From: Siphonodentalium dalli
Taxonomy: Eukaryota; Mollusca; Scaphopoda; Gadilida; Siphonodentaliidae
Assembly: GCA_032622095.1 (NCBI GenBank)
Contig: CP136061.1
Span: 188,732,369 to 188,796,368, forward strand
Direction of reading: 5' to 3'
Length of the DNA stretch: 64,000 nt
The position numbers and the translations under genes were made by a program. Numbering within the stretch: position 1 is the first letter of the stretch; each line of letters begins with the position of its first letter. Shown piece after piece: positions 11,966 to 25,100 of this stretch. The notes under the pieces are model-generated. The model was not told the origin of the DNA. It saw only the letters and a list, made by a program, of their open reading frames with translations, and made no database searches.

Positions 11966-13067
11966 CGCACACTAAACTCAGGCTTGATAAACAATTGAGG
12001 TAGATGAGGAATTGAGGATACAGCAAAATTGTGTATCTGTAAACACAGTCTGATTGAATACAGGCTATCGAAGAAGCTACATGTTCAAGATTCAACACTC
12101 TTCTCATTAGTGCCGCTATAATAGCTTTCCCTGGCAATCCCAGAATTATGACTTCACCACGCACATTCCGTATTAATATAGTTTTGCAATTGACAGATTT
12201 CTGCTTTCAGTTTTGCAAATCGGCAAACATGTTTTAGTTATGCAAATAGACATGTTATATAACACCATGCTGATTGAAACAGATGTTTGTTAACCGGGTA
12301 CATTTGTGATGACACGTGTTGGGGAATTCCAGTTTGAAATAAGCATCACCATATATGGAAGTTATAACTCACATGTGCTCGACGTCCAAATTGCCAAGAA
12401 ATAACGTTATTATATGACTTTTTCGGCAAATATGATATTGGTTTTGTTGTGAGTAATTATTGGTAATAAACTAATTTGGATAACTAAATCAGCTTTTGGT
12501 GAAATTCAGAATCTTTAAATTTGTAAATGCTGTGTGAAATGTATTACTCTATTTTTAGCTATATGGTGAGGTTTACTGGAATCAGTCTCTGTATAGGATT
12601 CTGACAAACTTCATCACTTTACCAGGTAATGATTTGATTAGATGACACTGACGTAATACTTCTTGGTAGTAATGGGATTCCCTGTTAAATGTTACACAAA
12701 TTGGAATGTGTAGCTTGTTCTATAGTCTGTATTTCAATCATACTGCTGTAAATAAAACATTACAACAAATGCTAATTATCAAATAATATAAAAGGGAACA
12801 GAACAGCTTGAGAAATCCTAAATATAACCTTATTAGAGCTAATTAAAGTCTGATTGGCCACACGTCCCCCGAAATTGGTTACCTTTTTTGGCGAGTGACT
12901 TTCATAGAAACGAAAACTTTAAACATTGCATAAGAAAATTCTAAGACGAAAAAAAGGCATATTATCTCTGTTAGAAATGATTGGACCGGACTAAAATTCA
13001 ATCTGTATTTTCAAGTGACTGATCCACATACTAAATATGAAAGCAATTGGATAACTATATAATTAAA
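11966..13067. other. Non-genic; SINE-like fragment at the right
   Basis: Bases ~12850-13060 match the 4970-5290 repeat ('ggccacacgtcccc', 'ggaccggac', 'tctgtattttcaagtga'). The rest is unassigned AT-rich sequence. Confidence 0.45.
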
Positions 13068-13398
13068 TTAACCTCTTGGCTACTATATGTCAGTATTGAG
13101 TATGGACCTAAAGTGTCACGCTGTGTGATATACGTCGTACTGAGTACGGACATACTTCCGCACACTAGCAAGCAGCCGTCATTCATTAGAACTAAGAAAT
13201 TAGTGCAACTCAACCAGTATATCTCAATGCTTCAATCAATGTATGGTGTTTCAGGATTGGTAATGATCGTAGCCTTTGCACGAAGTCATTTGTATGGTTT
13301 TCACGACATTCCCATTATATTTTTCCACTGCAAAATGGGCAGCACGTCAATGTCCCCGCACACGACATCATGACGTCATTCAGCAGTGAAGAGTTTAA
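13068..13398. mobile_element. TTAA MITE (group 5), longer copy
   Basis: Left TTAACCTCTTGGCTACTATA, right 'cattcagcagtgaagagtttaa'. Homologous to 6178-6463. Contains a palindromic 'catgacgtcattc' near its right end. An open frame across it (13047-13373 plus) is a chance ORF. Confidence 0.7.
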
Positions 13399-14570
13399 CA
13401 TCTGAACACCAAATATAAACAACAAATTCTGAGTCAACAAAAAGGGGCATAAGAGTTATCATCGAACCAAACCCATAATCAAACTTGACCTGTATCCACA
13501 TCCGTACAACAAAATAATAAAGAAATTATAAGTCGGAAAAGGGGCATAACTCCATCAGAAATGTTTGGACTGGACCAACATTCGAACTTGATCGAGACTT
13601 TCTTATATATGCAGATCACATACCAATTTACAAAAAATTTAGTCAAATATATTTCATGTTATCATCAAGTCAACAAATGTTTCAGAAGAACATATGGACA
13701 GACAGATATCATTCATTTCTATAGTCCCCCAAAAAATTATTTCGGGGACATTCAAACTTCTGTAATTTTAATAAAGAAATGGACATTTACAATAGAATTT
13801 CAATATTGCTGTAGAAAAATATTGCAAATATACTACTCATGCATAAGAAGTAATCTTTATGACTGTACAAGATGTAATGAAGTTTGGTACATTTACTACA
13901 CAGTATAACATTTTAGGATTGAAATAGAGGTTAAAATATGACGGAAGGATGCTTGCAGAGGGACATTTCATTTGACAGCCTCCAAACTTTGGTTACAAAA
14001 AAAAAAAAACACTTCACTTCACTTCAAACAGTGTTCTGAGGTGGGTGGTTAAGGACAGGGTTTCTCATCTGGTTTAACACAAAACATAAGTTTTATACAA
14101 AACCTAACGTTAAAACTACAGATGAAAAAAAGGTGATATTTGAGACCTGCTTCTAAGTGCAAAATTTGTTCTAATACAAAACATTCATAGAGAGATCACC
14201 GTGAATCTAAAAGTCATTGGCAATCTTTGATGATAATTACTTTCTAAATGCTATTGAACACGTGAACCTACAAAACACTGACTTTGTCAATAATTTTGAA
14301 GGTATTGAACATTCTGTGAGATCTATTCAAAAGTGCTGGCTAGAGAGGCTCTATATTTAAATAAGCAAATGACCAAAAATTCTCGCCAAATGCTCTCGGC
14401 TTTCATATGAAAATGTCCCAAACTGTAATAAAGCAACCAAAAAATAGTAAGCCATGAAAATATAAATTTTTCAGGTCAAAATGAGGCCAGCAAAGTTTGT
14501 GTTCTCGCAATTTTGTGAAACAAACGTTTACAAGGGCAGAAATTTCACCAAACATGATATACTGCAGAAC
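13399..14570. other. SINE-like repeat then unassigned sequence
   Basis: Bases ~13430-13650 carry two passes of 'aaaaggggcataa…' with 'ttcgaacttgatcgagac'. A poly-A run (12 A) lies at 13998-14009, followed by CTTCA repeats. 14010-14570 is unassigned. Confidence 0.45.
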
Positions 14571-14703
14571 AAGAGCTGAGCTGAAGGTCTGGTGCATACG
14601 CCACCTGGCACACCGCCAATGGAAGCAAACCAGGATAAGAGCTGAGCTGAAGGTCTGGTGCATACGCCACCTGGTACACCACCAATGGAGGCAAACCAGG
14701 ATA
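14571..14703. repeat. 66-bp tandem duplication
   Basis: Two copies starting at 14571 and 14637 (AAGAGCTGAGCTGAAGGTCT…), differing at about three sites. The period of 66 keeps frames open on both strands. Confidence 0.9.
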
Positions 14704-15534
14704 AGCAAAGTCTAAAACAAATTAATTAAAAACATCAACAGTTTCCCTGTTTTAAGTTCTCCTTATGATGAAAATCTGTATGAAAATTTATTGAGATCCA
14801 GTAACCCATAACTATGATATCTGCACCTGTATGTGGACAAAAAAAATCTAAGATAATAAAAAATACAGAAAATGTAAACACCTTTACTCTGTCACTCTGT
14901 TAAAATTGCACCTGTAGACTCATGGGAAGAAATCCATTAGTTGCCTAGGCTCTGAAACGTTTATGGTCATACATAATTTTGGTAATTAAAATGAAGAGAA
15001 AGCAGTGCGTGAAGTTATTCCGTTTCCAATTCCAAAATTTCAACGAATACAAATCGCACAGTATTAGCTCGGGGTCCAATTTTCCAATGACTTCAATGCA
15101 TCTTTCTGAGACATATAATGCATGTGGATAGGTAATTCAGGTAATAATCGGCCAATTGCGATACCAGGAAAAATTCCAGAGTGAATATTATTAGGTGTAT
15201 TTTGGAGCGCAAACTGCCATGTGGCTCTAAAGAAGCAGGTTGTGCCAGTGAATGTAGACTAATTGTAATAGCTGGTAATGGCCTAATATTCAGGGCTTGC
15301 TCGTGTGTAAAAATGTAAGATATGTGTAGATAAGAGCAGAACGTACTATTAGAGTTTCTCAACTCAAACATGAATGATTATAAATATCACCATACAAACT
15401 GGTTCCGACAGTTATATAAGATTATGGGACGATTTACAAATAAAGAAGACTTATTGCTAATGAGATTTATCAGAATAATTGTTAAAAATTGTGAAATAAT
15501 ACCTCTTCTGAAATATGGTGCCAAACTTTTGCAG
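14704..15534. other. Non-genic flank, probable distal 3' region of GRIP
   Basis: No repeat or ORF recognised. A TTTATT (AATAAA on minus) lies at ~14786, but at >1.1 kb past the stop I do not claim it as the poly(A) signal. Confidence 0.35.
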
Positions 15535-15860
15535 AATGCGGTCCCCAGAGGGTGAACCCCACACAGCGGGCTAACATCACTAAATAATTCACCTTCTGGG
15601 GACTTCATTCCGCTTTGGCCTAATCTTCTCTGGAAAGTATCATTATTATCAAATCAACAAGTTTTTCATTTTCTTTACCAACTTCTTCTTCTCCCCCCCC
15701 CCCCTTCTCCCCCCGACACAATGCATAATTGAGGTGCCCAATGGGTGCACATCAAAATCTTCAGTTCTTCACAAGAGGATGAGTTTGGTGATGCTAGCCC
15801 ATTGTGTGGGGTAGCATCACCAAATTCCCCCTCTGGGGAACTCATTCTACAATGTCTGGT
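15535..15860 (-). repeat. Inverted-orientation copy of the CCCCAGAGGGTGAA repeat
   Basis: Hairpin modules at 15535-15610 and 15775-15855 (…GATGCTAGCCCATTGTGTGG…CACCAAATTCCCCCTCTGGGG) flank 'gaggtgcccaatgggtgcac'. A pyrimidine tract with a C-run lies at ~15685-15714. It sits just downstream of the GRIP stop and may be in the 3' UTR. Confidence 0.7.
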
Positions 15861-15929
15861 ACCATATTTTGAGTCCTGTGTGGGCACAAATCATAAGCTG
15901 ACTGTAATTGGATAAGAACTGCTGGATTA

Positions 15930-16130
15930 TCATACTGTTAGAGTTGAGCCAGCAATAATTGAGTCTGTAAGAGTACTTGTCATGAAATTTCCATCTCGTA
16001 TATTGTTGCTTTGTTTCTTTACCCTCGCCATCCTACTCCGACTAATCACCAAATCGATCTTGTTTCCAGCTTGAGATATAAGTGGTAGGGCAGCCTCACA
16101 CTCATAGTCATGTACTTTTGTTTGATTTAT
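15930..16130 (-). CDS. GRIP1: GRIP terminal exon: end of PDZ7, tail and stop
   Basis: Acceptor TTCTTGTTTCAG, exon from 16130; TGA stop at 15932-15930. The 66 residues begin [31 protein letters not shown] (vertebrate: [31 protein letters not shown]), completing PDZ7. A 36-residue tail follows, rich in Lys/Ser/Thr, ending GSTLTV. The last three residues (L-T-V) fit a class II PDZ-ligand pattern. No AATAAA is evident on the minus strand in the first ~900 bases beyond the stop, so the 3' UTR end is not placed. Confidence 0.93.
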   Translation of the reverse strand: MNQTKVHDYECEAALPLISQAGNKIDLVISRSRMARVKKQSNNIRDGNFMTSTLTDSIIAGSTLTV

Positions 16131-19100
16131 CTGAAACAAGAAAAGAATCATATGTATGACCACTGAAAGTTGATTAACAGTTTCTCTGACATTTATTTTT
16201 TCAAAATAGGTAGACAAGTTTTCATATTTATTTTTAAGATGTTAAATTACCCGGCAAGCAGGTTTTTAATTCCTACTTTTTAAGAAAACATTTTGCAGCA
16301 AGCAGGTTGTTATATGTTTAATCACAAATTTTCAAAAAAAAATTGTTGGGTGAGAAATTACATTTAAAGGTAGAGATGGGCGGTTGTGAAATTTTGCCTC
16401 CGTTTCGGTTTCGGTTTCGGTTGTGGAAAAAGAGTTGAGTCTCGGTTTCGGTTTTTATTAATAAAAATTACTAATGTGAACAAAATCTAATTATGCTTCA
16501 TCATATTACTAAGAAAACACACCAATTGTATCACCATAACTTGTGAGGTACATGTCCTTTTATAATATTAAATTATGTATCATATTGTTACTATTACATG
16601 TATATTGTTAATGTCCATGTCGAGTGGCAGTGCTAGAATGCAAGTGAGTCTGTGTATTGTGTATGACTGCAATTCAGCATCATATGATCATAAGTGTGAA
16701 ATAATATAATGATCATTTATATTGGCATAAAACTAATGTGTGTGACTAGATATATGTGTATAGTTATGATTTGAAAAATAAAATTGGAAATAAACAACAA
16801 AATGAAAATAAAACATGACTAGAATCTCTCAATCACATTATCTGGCTATATGCCTATTACCATATTTAGGGAACATAATATTGTACACACTATACAGTAT
16901 ACATGCATCCAATACAAGTCACCTGAATGAGTGCTATTTCTCAACAGTTTACCGACAAACGGTATAATTCATTCCGGCTCCGATTCCGGCATAACATTTT
17001 TAATCAACGGCGCACAAATATATTTGACGATTTAACATCCAAACAGTGATAAAAACTAATAGGGAATGCGGGGTAACAATCATTGATACCTTTTGATATC
17101 GTATCCTCGTTATCAAATTCACCTTTCAGAGTATTTGTACGGCCTTAATGATTAAAATAACATGAGAAATAAACTGACTTGTGTTGTGTTTACTAGTAAA
17201 TACTACGGCGAAAATAGGTGTACACGGAAGCAACGTAATTAATTCGTCGCGCGATTTCACCATGCGAACTCCTTTCTGCATAAATTACAGGCGGCACACT
17301 TAGATTTCTTATCTTTCTTTGAAAAATATTTCCACACAGGACTCGTTTGTTCGTCGTGTTCTGCCATGATTAAAGGAAGTTGTGACAACCGAAACAACGG
17401 GTTTTCCCAACTTACCACGGTTGTCATTTCCGGTTTTTCCCGACAACCGAAACCGAACTGATTCCACGGTTAACCGCCCATCTCTATTTAAAGGCATACA
17501 GTTTAACTAAAAAATTAACTTATATTATTTATATTAGAATAAAAGAGAAAGATCACAAACAATGAAAATGTGTCTAGCATAATTATGGTCAATATAGTTT
17601 GTCCATTGTCGAACAGAAGGAAGATTTATTATTTTTATTTTCAATGGGACATAAAAAGCACAAGCAGGTGATATATTTATGAGGGGGCAGGTGTCTGAGA
17701 ATCAGAACATTGAATCTATTTGGCCTGAAGTTGATCAATTAATTTGTGTAACACGTTAGAAATTTAACGCTTTCATGACTGGAGCTTCCTGAAATTTTAC
17801 GAAAACCCTGTGCCAAAGCATTCTCTTATCTATGCCCATAGGGCACCTCGCATATATAAGAGAATGCATTGGCCTAACAATATTTACCTTGATGTCGTAT
17901 GGAAGGCTCCCTATGGGAGACTCACATATATAAGAGAATGCATTGGCACAGGGTCTTTAATGCTGCTCCAGCGCACCTCCAGTCATGAAAGGGTTAATGA
18001 TCTTTAATTCCAATTTACCCCAATTGTTACCCCAGTCATAGGGACTATAATGCAATTGCCATTCTCATCGTCCAATGAGAAAGCAATCACAACTCCAACA
18101 AATTTGTGCTTGTATATGGATTAGCATGAGGCATCATTGGTGTGAAACAATTGCGTCTAAATTCCCTTGTACGGAAACCAACAGGCAACAAAGCTAAATT
18201 TCAAACACTCTTACAGCTATTGCAAGGGAGTCAATTCCAAATCGTTGAGCTCACCTAGGAGTATAAGGTAATTATTCAACTATTCACAGCACAATTTTTT
18301 CCCAATTGCAGGGGCTCCCGAACCCATTCACAAAATACACAGGATAACCCTTTGTTGTAGAGAGACTCATACCTGTATAATCCTATCAAAGGACTGTAAC
18401 CCTGCTTTGTCAGCTAAACTGTGTTGTGTAACGACACATATATAAACACCAGAATTCTTCAAAGTGTCCGACAACGCAAACCCAAAACCTTCATCTTCAC
18501 TCTCTTTAGCTAACCGTACTCTTATGAATTGCACGGCACTAGGAGAACCAAACTTATTATTTAAGTTCCTCGGTGGAGGTAAAACTTCTGAACTGAATGA
18601 CTGACAGGAGGCAGTCTTTCTCGAATTTCTTGGTGAGGTGCCAGAACTACGCCTTGGAGAATTTGACTTTGTAGTATGTCTGTTGACATGGTGAGATGAA
18701 ACTGACTGTCTATCAACAAGCGTCATCAGATTGCTTTTGCTCAGTGTAAGGTTAATTTGTTCAAGAAGGTCTGATTCCTCGTTTTCATTATTTCCCTTTA
18801 CATTAATGTCCTGCCATGTATTGGGATCATCAGTACTCCTCTGACCCGAGCTCGTAGATGAACGAGCATCCCAGCCGTCATCTGACCCTGACCGATCTGC
18901 GATAGCGCCTTGACTACTCGCCTCATCATCCAGCGATTCTATAGAGCTAACCATTGGATGATAATCAGTGTGACCTGTGGAAAGATACTACTTATTATTT
19001 CTTAACAGAAATATAAAGAATATCTCTTTAAAGATATACATACACATATACATAAATAGCTTAATCTCAGACACCAACACTTTGATAACCGAATACACAT

Positions 19101-22100
19101 TGACATTGACAAGTGATCACTTGATTTCCGTTGATTCATTTGCAGGGAATTTCAGCTAATAAACAGTCATAACATTCAACAATTGGTATTCAATTTCCAG
19201 TGTCAGTAATTTATTAAATTGTCCCACTATCTGTTCCTCTCCTAATCTTTAGTTTTTTTTACTTTCTCCAGGGCGTTTTTTTTTTTCATTATCATTGTAA
19301 TGTTCATCATCTTCATGTTTGTGGTGTTAGTGTTAATTTTGTGGGATTGTGCAGGTGCAGCGGATGCATTTGTGTCCACATCTTTGTTTTTAATGTTAGG
19401 CTGTTCTTTGATTAAAGCTAACCATCATCGGAACTAAGATCTCTATGTTATTCCCTTTATTTGTGGGATAAATATATTTAAAACTCAATGTAAGAATTAT
19501 ATGTTAGGGTCCAGCAAAAATTTCATTTCCGTTCAAACCGAATACACATTAATGTTTGTAAATCAAATCGAATATCGAATCAAACATAATCATAGACCAG
19601 ACAAAGCAAGAAATTATATAATTAAGGGTAATTTCAAAGCAGAAATGTTCGGTTTTATTGGGTACGATTCGTGGAAATAGTGACTGCTTGCAAATCAGTA
19701 AAATATTGCCTCGTTCTTAATGCCAAATGATGCTTGATTGCAAAGTACAAAATTATAGGTACGGAGACCGACAATGTTTGCCGAATGAGGAATAATGCAT
19801 TCGGAAAACATATTCTACATCACGGAATTCCCAGAACTTTATTTTTAGATTAAGTAGTTTTCAAATTAAGGAAATGGGACATGGCTATTGTATTGTGTAT
19901 AATGCTGTGTAAATGCATATTTCATGCATATGTAGGTCATAACTACCCAGTGAGATCACAGTAAATCAATGCAGTAAAAGTGGAGCTTGAAATTGTGAAT
20001 TAAAATTTTAGTTTGTGCTTGTCCGACTGAATGAATTATACATTATTCCAGTTTGCCATTTTATGCATATAACTTTGGCAAGGTGATTAGTTTCTGGAAT
20101 TGTTCCGATGTGTATTGTGTACTTTCCAATTAAGATGTTCGTCGGACGTTCGAGGAATTAAATCACAATTCCCGAGTAAACTTTACATGCAATCATTTTC
20201 TGAATCAGGCGAAATGTATCGGAAATATGAACTGAGAATGGTAGAACATTAGTTACAATACCTAGCAGTCACCTTTAAAATTTTCAAATGATTTTGAACC
20301 AAAAATTTTGAACCAAATTTGAAGCAAATATTGAGACTGAATCGAATAATGAATCGAACATCGAATATTCGCAGGACCCTTATGTCAGAACATTAGACCT
20401 TTGATGACTATACTTGCTGAATAGTAGTTCACTTGGGGAATGTTAAGATTAAAAAGTTTGGACTGTTTGTTGAACATATCTGAAGATAACCTCCAAATGA
20501 TTGAATAGGAATCCCATGTCTTCTGCACTTATATTAGACCACATAAAGTCACATTCCAATTTCTCAGGCCCACGTGCATGGTCGCGAAACTTCAGGTGTG
20601 CAACCTTTTAATTCACATTCAATCAGTCATGCAAAGTTTTAATCACATTCAATTAGTCATGAAAGTTTTAATTACAGTACGTTTTTATGCAACAAGTACT
20701 GAATTGAGACTGAAAAGGCCCATTTCCCAGTTCAGATTTCCGATTCATTACTGCAATTGGTAACTATGTGTTTTGTTAAGCATGTGATGAATTGCGCCTG
20801 TTATCACTGTAAAAACTGTGTCTGTCATACTTGATTGGGCTATTTTTGACAAAATAAATCACATGGAATCTATCAACTAACATTTTATGGACACCTGTTC
20901 TGGAAAAAATTGCCACAGACAACTGAAATTAGCCCCAAAGATCGCTGATGTGAAGTTGGTGTGTGTCCCAGAAATAAACAAAACATGGACTGTCGGCCGG
21001 TGCATATCCCCTTGTGGCATACCTATAACCTATGACTGATATGCTCAGACAGATGTACCCAAAAATCAGCATTTTCAAAGATGAATAACAATAGAACGAT
21101 AAATCTCAACAAAATGATTGAACATATGCCATTGAATGTCCTTATATTGGTGAACGTCTATACCAAATTTCATTGAGATCTGAGCATTACTGTTCAAGTT
21201 ATGGCCTGAACAGACATCGGATTGACCAAAAAGCCAACATTTCCAGATAAACAAAGATGAATAACTCTATAATGGAAAACCCATTATTGAATGTTCTCGT
21301 TTTGTGAACATCCATACCAAATTTCATTGAGATCCGAGTACAACAGTTCAAGTTATGACATGAACAGACATCGGATGGACAGACAGATGCATGCACGGAT
21401 GCACGGCTAGATGGATAGGTGCAAAACAGTGTAAAAAATGGGCTATAATAAATAAATAAAAGGTAGCTGGGCAACAGATTCCCCCCATTTGGAGCTGTGG
21501 CTTTGTAGCATAACTGCAGTAAAAATGGGAAGACCGAACCTAAATTCGAATTTGATCTGTATTTTCATATGAGTAATATGCCAAATTTAAAAACAAACAG
21601 ATAACTGTAACTAAAGCTATCACCCGGAAACCCAAATAACTGTCAAATTATAAGACAACAAGGACCATAACTCAGGCCTCAGCTCACAAGGCGACTCGGG
21701 CAAAATTGTCGCCTTACTGTCGCTGACTTCGCCCTATCGTCGCTCTAAGGCGAAATCGAAGTCGCCTTCAATTTTAGGGGGAATTTTTTTTTCTTAATTT
21801 TTTTTCTAGTTTTTTTCCCAGACATGTCAAAGTGACCCATTATATAGACCATATAGAATATGTTTTAATAACTGAATAAACAATATTGGCGGGGGGGGGT
21901 AAAGAAATATGCACTTTGACCCTGCGCTGAAGCTGAAGCCAGCATCGATATGTCGCTCACTGCGGTAAAGCGAACTTCCAAGAAGTAGCTACCACATGCT
22001 TTTTCAGTTTCTCGATTCACTGAGCGGCGATCAATTAGGAGGACTTGTGAATACGTCTCACCAGGGACAATGGTCTGTTGTTCTCTTGATTACAAGTCAT

Positions 22101-25100
22101 GTCTCAGTGTACATGTCAAATAATGTTGTGACAGTAATATGCTAATGAATGCTGCCGCTTGTTGTGACCACGTGCTTTTTTGTTTTACGATTCATTGAGC
22201 AATTAGAAGTATGGTTTATAGTGGTAGATCTCACCAGGAACAATTTTCTATTGTTCTCTTGATTACAATTAATTTCTGAGTTCGTGCGTCACATAATGTT
22301 AAGATTTTACTTGAGTGAACTCGTTTGGATTTACCCCTTTTTTTAAAAATAAAAGACAGATCCATGGATTTTGATATAGACTATAGACAGGGAATTTCCC
22401 GAAATGTTGTTGTTTATTCCGAAATTGTACTTTTGGTTTCGTACATATCCGGTTATATCACGCTTTCTTTCCTGGATTTGGGGATAAAAGTGAATAATGG
22501 TGAAGAGTAAGATAGCTGTTCAGTATTTTATTTCAATAAATATTATCCTTCTTTATGGAGAGTTTTTGTGGCTGAATCTTCACCGATATTTGCTCTGAAT
22601 ATCTCCTTGTCGTCTCGACACGTGTGTACTTACCGGTCATCGCTCAAACTCCCCGAAAATGAGTCAAGATTTCACCCACATTTTGAGTTACCGTTGTATA
22701 AGACGCACCAATATTCTGGACTAAATATTCTTGATAGATCTTGTTATCTTAACATTTTGTTGTCAGCTGTGCTACATGTATTAAATGTTAGTTTTGTTGC
22801 TTATGTTATTCCATGTGCTATTATATTTCATGTTATATGCTATCGATTAAAAGAATAAAATAAAAATATCGCTTTAATTTTTTTTCAATTTTTGGTAGTC
22901 TCCCCACTTCTCCCTGAAGTCTCCCTAAATGTCCTGGAGGGAGACTTCAAGTCTCCCTGTTCTGAACCCCTAGGCTGAGGCCTGCCATAACTCCAGTAAA
23001 TAAAAGGCGGACGGAACCCAAATTCGATCTTGACCTCTATTTTCATATGAATAATCCATAGAAATGAAAATAACTGGCAAATTATAAGTCAACAAAGACC
23101 ATAACTCCAGCAAAAATGGGCAGACCAAACCCAAATTTGATGTGGGTATTCCACATATGAAATTTGAAAACAATCAGACAACAAAAGCTAAAATTATCAT
23201 CTGGAAACCATCTGGGAAGGACGCATGAATACTGCTAATTTCTTTTGTCCCCCAAAGACAAATTTCAGGGGGACAATTATAAATATGCATGCGCGCATGA
23301 TTTTCAGACATTTTTGGCTTGAGAAATGGGAAAATTTACTTTGCATGGCCTTATCTAAAAAGTGATAATTGAAAAAAGGTATACAAAGATGAATAGATTA
23401 TTCCAACTGATATCAGCAGAACATGGACAAAAATGAAACATCGAAGTAATTATCACCTCCATAAAGCTGGTATTTATAAGAATTTCACGTTGTTATCAAA
23501 AATTATATTACTAGCAACCCCGCTGGACTAAACAAGTGTCCACTTAACTGCGGTGCGGTTTGCGTTGCCACCATGGCCGAACTGCAACTACACTGCGGCT
23601 CCACCGGCTAACTGCAGTTGGGTCGTGGTGTACTTGCCGTTTGGCCGCAGGGTAGTTGCCATTCGGCCGCGGTGTACTTGCCGTTTTTAGAATGATGTTG
23701 AAAAAGCACAAAGAGGGCATTATAAATGTGGTTTGATTGAGCCCATTGTTTAAATACCATCAGCCAGACGATCTATTATGTTTGAGATCTAATCCGTCTG
23801 GTGACAAGGTGTGATAATCTTATAAGTGGTCAACGTCCTACGGGTATACTGTCATAAACTCAAGGTGTCGTAATCCATCCTGATTAGAAGAGGTCCCTGC
23901 TGTTAATTATTAGGATGTGTGATGTTGCCCACAACGAGCTCCCTACATATTTGGTAGCACGTGTCTATTTCGGAAGTCAAGTCGGACCTCCAGAGAGCTT
24001 GGATCGCCACCTCTCAGGATGACTATGCCACCGCTTATTCCAATTAGTGTTACTACCATGCTGGACTCCATGCATGTCACGCCTTGTCTGAGCTGGTCAC
24101 TCCACGCTCACAAAAGCGGATACCAGTTGATTCTGGATTTCCAGTCCGGCCCGGCACAGCCCTTTTCAGGGCTCCCTACCGGGAGTGGACCGGATAATAC
24201 CAGGTCAACACGGAAACTTCGACAAAAGATAAAGAAGAAGAAGAAATCACCATCAAGAAAAAAAAGAGATGCTGAGAGACTAGCCGCATGGAAAGAGAAG
24301 AAGGCGACGGACATTACACCAGCCAGCTCCTCCCATGGAGTCAAAATCCCGGCCCAGTCTGTCCAGGAGATGGAATCACCACCACCATCGCCTCCACGGC
24401 CAGACGCGGACACCTCCGACTTCATCCCGAAGACTCCGGAATACATCGAGTCGGAGCCTGCCAATCCTATATCACCGGTAACCGAACAAGAAACAGAAGC
24501 CACCCGCCTATGGAGAGAAAACTACATAAAAGAATCATCTAAATATCTCGCCAGAGTAGACGAATCAATTAAGAAAGCAGAAGAGACTAGAATGAAAGCA
24601 AATGCAGTCTTAGACGAATTAGATCAACCGAAAAGTAAAAACAAAAAAACAAAAAAGCTAAAAGCAACCAGCAAAAGCTAAACATCTCAACCTCAGTTTG
24701 CCTCCGGTCAGCCTCCGCATCTGAACAGCATCAACAGCCTCAAAAATCGATCTTCATCGAATATATCAAGAAAGGGTGAAGGGAATTGCACAATGCGTTC
24801 CGACCATCCTACCCGGCCTGCGGCCGGAAACTACACAACAACAACAACATTTGAGATGTAAGCATTGTAATGCATGTGCACATATGACAGCTTCATCATT
24901 AGAGAATTGACTCATCAGCCTGTCATTTAAGAGCCTGTCATTTAGACTGATTATGAAATAAGGATTATGGCTTGTTGTTGCATCCGTCCTCCTTTGAACT
25001 GTTTGTCCATGTTTAAATATTTGTTATTGTGATGTTCTGTTTTCTCTTGTTTAAATAAAAAAAATTTACACTAATTTTAACTATTATTTGGTTTGAAATT

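Noticed and set aside
17309-17497. 62-codon minus-strand ORF over the hAT end
   Set aside because: It runs through the TIR in a different frame from the BED-finger start and has no domain.
24108-24503. 131-codon minus-strand ORF
   Set aside because: Shadow of the plus-strand retroelement ORF at 24019-24681.
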